This document shows positions 33,194 through 37,052 of a DNA stretch of 37,052 bases, one piece after another; the stretch's first letter is position 1, and the number at the start of each line of letters is the position of its first letter. The notes beneath the pieces are model-generated. The model was not told the origin of the DNA, did no database searches, and saw nothing but the letters and a program-made list of their open reading frames with translations. This stretch comes from Candidatus Electronema nielsenii (GTDB taxonomy: Bacteria > Desulfobacterota > Desulfobulbia > Desulfobulbales > Desulfobulbaceae): assembly GCA_026122915.1 (NCBI GenBank), contig JAGIXO010000005.1, forward strand, positions 1 to 37,052, given 5' to 3'. The position numbers and the translations under genes were made by a program.

Positions 33194-34471
33194 TCACAAA
33201 CTCCCGTCTGCCAGCCCCTTTTCCAGCAAATGTTTGACATCATAAACCACTGCTTGCGGGCGGCACATTCGCGTCAACTCCGCCCGGCCTATCCCGGCAA
33301 ACTGCCGGTGCGCAACGGCCAGCACCACGGCATCATACCGATCTTCTGGCAGCTCATTGATCATCGTGACACCGTACAGTCGTTCTGCCTCGCCGAGTGC
33401 GGCCCAAGGATCATGCACCTCAATATTTGCCCCGTACATGATCAGCTCATCAATGATATCCGTCACCCGCGTGTTGCGTAAATCTGGGCAGTTCTCCTTA
33501 AAGGTAAGACCGAGAATGAGAATCTTGGCATCTGCTACTTGGATGCGTTTTCTCAGCATCAGCTTAACCACTTCCGAGGCTATGTGGCGGCCCATGTTGT
33601 CGTTCAGCCGCCGCCCTGCCAAGATCATCTCTGGATGATAGCCGACCTGCTGCGCCTTGTGCGTCAAATAATACGGGTCAACGCCGATGCAGTGACCACC
33701 AACTAAGCCGGGCCGGAAGGGCAGAAAATTCCACTTGGTGCCAGCGGCCTTCAGTACTTCCAGCGTGTCAATACCGAGGCGATTGAAGATCAGAGCCAGC
33801 TCGTTGATCAAGGCGATGTTGACATCGCGCTGGGTATTCTCGATCACCTTGGCCGCTTCAGCTACCTTGATACTGCTGGCCTTGAAGGTGCCTGCGGTGA
33901 TGATCAAGCCGTAGAGCTGATCGACAAATTCGGCAATCTCCGGCGTGGAGCCAGAAGTCACCTTGACAATGGTCGGCAGGCGGTGTTCATGGTCGCCGGG
34001 ATTGATGCGCTCTGGACTGTAACCGGCAAAGAAGTCGCGGTTAAAGATCAAGCCGGAAACCTGCTCCAAGATTGGAATGCAGACTTCTTCGGTCGCACCA
34101 GGATAAACCGTTGATTCGTAGATAACCACATCGCCTGACTTCAACACCTGCCCGACGGTGCGCGAGGCTCCTTCCAATGGAGTGAAATCAGGTCGTTTGC
34201 TGTTGTCAACCGGCGTGGGTACAGCGATGATGAAGACATTGCAGGAGCGCAGCTCATCGATGCTGCTGGTGAACTGAAGCTGTCGGGCTGTGGTCAGTTC
34301 TTCGGTGCTAACCTCAAGGGTTGTGTCTATGCCTTGGCGCAGCTCGGCGATGCGCTGTGCCTTGAGATCAAAGCCAGTGCAAGGCAGTTTTTTGCTAAAT
34401 TCCACCGCTAACGGCAGGCCGACATAGCCGAGGCCGAGCACGGCCAGCTTAGTTGATTGCAAATCGGTCAT
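33194..34471 (-). CDS. UDP-N-acetylhexosamine 6-dehydrogenase (TviB/WecC type)
   Basis: This 425-residue enzyme oxidises the C6 hydroxyl of a UDP-sugar twice, using NAD+, to give a uronic acid for polysaccharide synthesis. The nucleotide-binding GLGYVG is at 13-18, the conserved AVPTPVD at about 83-89, [10 protein letters not shown] at 151-160, and the catalytic Cys261 in GGHCIGVDP. The [10 protein letters not shown] block is typical of the TviB (UDP-GlcNAc to UDP-GalNAcA) group, but substrate prediction is only moderate. The start at 34471 fits because GLGYVG is then 13 residues in; the long frame up to 34681 is a shadow of queE. The queE gene lies 26 bases upstream. No other sugar-nucleotide gene is in the window. 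Confidence 0.9.
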   Translation of the reverse strand: MTDLQSTKLAVLGLGYVGLPLAVEFSKKLPCTGFDLKAQRIAELRQGIDTTLEVSTEELTTARQLQFTSSIDELRSCNVFIIAVPTPVDNSKRPDFTPLEGASRTVGQVLKSGDVVIYESTVYPGATEEVCIPILEQVSGLIFNRDFFAGYSPERINPGDHEHRLPTIVKVTSGSTPEIAEFVDQLYGLIITAGTFKASSIKVAEAAKVIENTQRDVNIALINELALIFNRLGIDTLEVLKAAGTKWNFLPFRPGLVGGHCIGVDPYYLTHKAQQVGYHPEMILAGRRLNDNMGRHIASEVVKLMLRKRIQVADAKILILGLTFKENCPDLRNTRVTDIIDELIMYGANIEVHDPWAALGEAERLYGVTMINELPEDRYDAVVLAVAHRQFAGIGRAELTRMCRPQAVVYDVKHLLEKGLADGSL

Positions 34472-34497
34472 GTTATTCTCTCTTGAAATAGTTATGA

Positions 34498-35166
34498 TCA
34501 AACTCCTCGGCTTAGGCTTGGCCAAATCTGGGTGTGAAGCTGCAATTGCAGGCGCATTGGCAGCCGCTCCTGCAAGATGATTGCCGCCAACCGCGCCGGG
34601 GACAGTCTGCCGATAACCGGCGAAAACAGCACAGGCGCAAGCTGCGTTAAGCACTGCTCGCGGACAATCTGCACTGCCCAAGTCACATCCTTTTCAGAGC
34701 TAAGGACAAACTTGATTTCATCTTTGCTGCCTGCGGCTTGGCGCTGTTGGAGCACTTCGATGTTGCCCCAGTCGTTGCGCGCCATCATGCCGGAGTCCGG
34801 GCATTTAATATCCAAAATCACCCCGACTGCGACTGGAATCCGCGCAATGCTCAGGCTGCCGCCGGTCTCCAAAAGCACCTCGCGGCCCTGCGCCAACAAA
34901 GCATTCATCAGTGGATAGACCGCCTCTTGCAGCAGCGGCTCGCCACCAGTGATTTCTGTCATCACACCGGAGAAATCCTCCAGCCAAGCCGAGACTTCAG
35001 CTACGCTCATCCGCCTGCCTTCTTCATCCCAAGTATAGCTGGAATCGCAATAGGTGCAGCGCAAATTGCAGCCGCAGAGCCGGACAAAAGCGCAGGGCAG
35101 GCCAGCGCGGGTGGATTCGCCTTGAATCGAGTAAAACAGCTCGGAAATGTGCAGCGTGTCGGTCAT
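34498..35166 (-). CDS. queE: 7-carboxy-7-deazaguanine synthase
   Basis: QueE is a radical SAM enzyme that rearranges 6-carboxy-tetrahydropterin to 7-carboxy-7-deazaguanine in the queuosine pathway. The 222-residue protein starts [18 protein letters not shown], has the iron-sulfur motif Cys33-x3-Cys37-x2-Cys40 (CNLRCTYC), and the glycine motif [10 protein letters not shown]. It overlaps queD by four bases (ATGA), so the two are translated together. queC and queF are not in the window. The C-terminal part ([15 protein letters not shown]) is typical of the family. The length is that of classical QueE, and the cluster motif is CX3CX2C, not the extended form. Confidence 0.95.
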   Translation of the reverse strand: MTDTLHISELFYSIQGESTRAGLPCAFVRLCGCNLRCTYCDSSYTWDEEGRRMSVAEVSAWLEDFSGVMTEITGGEPLLQEAVYPLMNALLAQGREVLLETGGSLSIARIPVAVGVILDIKCPDSGMMARNDWGNIEVLQQRQAAGSKDEIKFVLSSEKDVTWAVQIVREQCLTQLAPVLFSPVIGRLSPARLAAIILQERLPMRLQLQLHTQIWPSLSRGV

Positions 35167-35534
35167 TGGCCGTAGTAAATCACGCCGCTGGAGTCGGTCT
35201 CGCGCACTTCTATCGAATAAAGCTGATACCGCGCTGTGGTCAGCGTCTCGTGTAGCTGCTGAAAGAGAAACTGGGCAATATGCTCGGACGAGGGATTGCG
35301 GTCTTGAAAGGCAGGATGCTCGTTCAGGTCGTGGTGATCGAGCGCATCTACCACTGCATTGACCTGCTGCTTCAGCACCTTGAAATCAACGCCCATGCCA
35401 AGCTGGTCGAGCTGCTGAGTACGTACCGTGACTTTGACCTTCCAGTTATGGCCGTGCGGCCTTTCGCAGTTGCCGGGGTATTCGCGCAGATGATGACCGC
35501 CGGAGAAGTGCGTTTTGATGAAGATATCAAACAT
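35163..35534 (-). CDS. queD: 6-carboxy-5,6,7,8-tetrahydropterin synthase
   Basis: QueD turns 7,8-dihydroneopterin triphosphate into 6-carboxytetrahydropterin, the step before QueE. The 123-residue protein of the pyruvoyl-tetrahydropterin synthase fold has zinc ligands His14/15 (SGGHHLREY), His27 and His29 (RPHGHNW), the catalytic Cys23, and the PSSEHIAQFL motif with Glu84. The DHHDLNE motif (His67/68) completes the active site. The stop codon overlaps the ATG of queE. Upstream (97 bases) is the RelA/SpoT-like gene. GTP cyclohydrolase is not visible here and must be elsewhere. Confidence 0.95.
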   Translation of the reverse strand: MFDIFIKTHFSGGHHLREYPGNCERPHGHNWKVKVTVRTQQLDQLGMGVDFKVLKQQVNAVVDALDHHDLNEHPAFQDRNPSSEHIAQFLFQQLHETLTTARYQLYSIEVRETDSSGVIYYGQ

Positions 35535-35631
35535 ACTTTCTTTATCCTTTTTGCAGAGGTTATTTTTGCAGTTACTTTAAACGGCAGTGCAAGAATTTGC
35601 AAGCGTTTGAAAAGCATATCCTTTGCCAGCC

Positions 35632-37052
35632 CTACTGCCTGAAATCAAACTGGTAGACAAGAAACGAGCGGTCAAGGTGACGGATAACTTTTTTGAGACC
35701 CAGCAGATTCGTCACAGTGAAATTGATCTCCCACGTGCAAAAGTCCGCACCCGGACTACCACCGATCCAAACAACCTGCACCACGTGAAATTCCTCCGGC
35801 CCTTCAGCCAAGCGGCTGAACAGGTACTTAGCCGTGACATCAGTCACCACGAACTTCTGCGGCTTCGGCACCAGAGTAGCACTCAGCCGCCACCGTACCT
35901 CAACTGCGTCTTCGCGCTGAAACTTCAATTTCTTCAGCTGAAAACAATCCTTGCAGTGCAGAGAGATGCCTCGTGCGCTCAACAGACCAACTAAGCCTTT
36001 GTCTAAAGGTGTGGGGCGGCAGCAGGCTGATGACTTGACTACCACAGGATCAAGCGTGGTCAGCTCGATACGGTTGAGAATACCAGTAGGCTGATGAAGG
36101 AGCTGATCTTTGCTCTGAAGTAGACCGCTGCGAATTTCATAAATCAACTCACGCATCTGGATGCGGCCTTGTCCTACCCGCTGAAGCAGCTCCTCCCGCG
36201 AGTTGATGCCAAAGTAGAAGAGAATATTCTCCATCGCTGGATGCTCAGTCAGATCAAAGGGCAGACCGTAACGGCGCATTTCCTGCTCCAGCACTGATTG
36301 CCCGGTACTGATAGAGACATGTTTGATTCGCTCACGAAAGGCTCTGGTTAAGGCACTGCGCGCCTGCGGAGTTTGGCAGCAGCTTTGCATGTCCAGATCA
36401 AAATCAACCGGAGTGTCTTGGCGAAGAATCTTCACGACGCTGCCATCTTGAAGGATGTCGCCCGGCTCGGCTCGGCGGTTGCCGATCATTGCGCCACAAC
36501 AGCTATGGCCAATGTCAGTGTGAATGCGGAACGCGAAGTCCAGCACTGAGGAATGCACGGGCAGGCAGATCAGGTCACCATCAGGGGTATAGGTGTAGAT
36601 TTCTTTGCGCCCGCTGGCAGCAATCATATCCCGGTAAGAAACTTCTTCGTCATTGCCAAGAATATCGAACATCTCTTGCAGCTCAGTGAGGAATCGATCC
36701 ATCTTCCGGTTGGCTGGATTCCAATCTTTGACTAAGCCGCAATGAGCACTGCGGGCCATCTCATTGGTACGAATCTTAAACAGATATTTGTTGCCATCGA
36801 TAATTGCTTTGGCATGTAACCCCTGATAACCAGTGGGTTTAGGATTAGCGATGAAATCACGGATAGTACGCGGTACCGGCGGATAAATTTCATTTATGAT
36901 GCCAAGGAGCTGATAGCAGCTAATCCGGTTGGCGGTGGTGATGAGGATTTCTTGTGGAATCTCGATTTCTGTCCGCAGCAAGTGGTTTTTCAGATCATAG
37001 TAGCCCCACAGCCCTTTGGTGCGCACCACCACGTCTGCTGTGATCTCCGCCG
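35632..37052 (-). CDS. Divergent RelA/SpoT-like protein, C-terminal part (cut by window edge)
   Basis: The frame is still open at the right edge, so the start lies outside the window. Numbering here is from the GTG at 37032. The visible part begins in the (p)ppGpp synthetase domain (YQLLGIINEIYPPVPRTIRDFIANPKPTGYQGLH, about 40-73), then a TGS domain (EIYTYTPDGDLICLPVHSSVLDFAFRIHTDIGH region, 144-205), and a C-terminal Cys-rich domain with ACCRP (336-340) and HCKDC (359-363). Where RelA has the YDLxAxRxI motif this protein reads EIPQEILITTAN, and where RelA has V-E-x-Q-I-R-T it has YLFKIRT, so the catalytic Asp and Glu are missing. Any hydrolase (HD) domain would be upstream. A regulatory or ribosome-bound role without synthesis is possible. 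Confidence 0.82.
   Translation of the reverse strand, partial: AEITADVVVRTKGLWGYYDLKNHLLRTEIEIPQEILITTANRISCYQLLGIINEIYPPVPRTIRDFIANPKPTGYQGLHAKAIIDGNKYLFKIRTNEMARSAHCGLVKDWNPANRKMDRFLTELQEMFDILGNDEEVSYRDMIAASGRKEIYTYTPDGDLICLPVHSSVLDFAFRIHTDIGHSCCGAMIGNRRAEPGDILQDGSVVKILRQDTPVDFDLDMQSCCQTPQARSALTRAFRERIKHVSISTGQSVLEQEMRRYGLPFDLTEHPAMENILFYFGINSREELLQRVGQGRIQMRELIYEIRSGLLQSKDQLLHQPTGILNRIELTTLDPVVVKSSACCRPTPLDKGLVGLLSARGISLHCKDCFQLKKLKFQREDAVEVRWRLSATLVPKPQKFVVTDVTAKYLFSRLAEGPEEFHVVQVVWIGGSPGADFCTWEINFTVTNLLGLKKVIRHLDRSFLVYQFDFRQ

Overview
The window looks like chromosomal DNA of a Gram-negative anaerobe or facultative anaerobe, most probably a Desulfobacterota/Desulfobulbales-type bacterium. 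A cable-bacterium relative is possible, but this is inference from gene content (NIL-domain ferredoxin, class II DAHP synthase, hybrid kinase, partner-switching regulators), with no marker gene to prove it. Coding density is high. GC content is uneven: the left edge next to an IS982-family insertion sequence, the middle of one ATPase gene and the sensor half of one phosphatase gene are clearly AT-richer than their neighbours.

Layout. 1-1289: 3' end of an IS982-type element and two unrecognised genes. 1309-10145 (+ strand): orphan trpB, a hybrid REC-HisKA-HATPase-REC kinase broken by a frameshift, a phosphotransferase/P-loop kinase pair, a NIL-ferredoxin, a small membrane protein, an AAA ATPase plus DUF4276 (TOPRIM-like) pair that may be a defence module, and a class II DAHP synthase also split by a one-base frameshift. 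10243-13707 (- strand): ftsK and an LtrA-family membrane protein.

13739-27831 (- strand) is the most interesting part. A consensus-like sigma70 promoter (TTGACA-17-TATATA with an A-tract upstream) is followed by fourteen genes with gaps of at most about 50 bases and ends at a clear intrinsic terminator. The first six genes encode an AGE-fold sugar epimerase-like protein, a STAS protein, a GlgX-type debranching enzyme, a second STAS protein, an RsbW-like kinase and a membrane SpoIIE/PP2C phosphatase with a Cache sensor. From memory this is the gene content of the cyanobacterial icfG cluster. Eight small-molecule enzymes follow: a ThDP-dependent 2-oxoacid decarboxylase-like protein, an NTF2-fold protein, a tandem ester-cyclase-like protein, an iron-type alcohol dehydrogenase, a further NTF2-fold protein, two DJ-1/PfpI proteins and a glyoxalase-I-like VOC protein. 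The arrangement suggests a partner-switching circuit linked to glycogen breakdown and to the chemistry or detoxification of carbonyl compounds.

28184-37052: a secreted ComEA-like helix-hairpin-helix protein (+), then on the - strand CorA, a primase-helicase-like protein with a degenerate TOPRIM site, a TIGR01777 epimerase, a PD-(D/E)XK-like protein, a UDP-HexNAc 6-dehydrogenase, queE, queD and a RelA/SpoT-like protein (cut by the window edge) whose synthetase motifs look lost. No rRNA, tRNA or CRISPR array was recognised.
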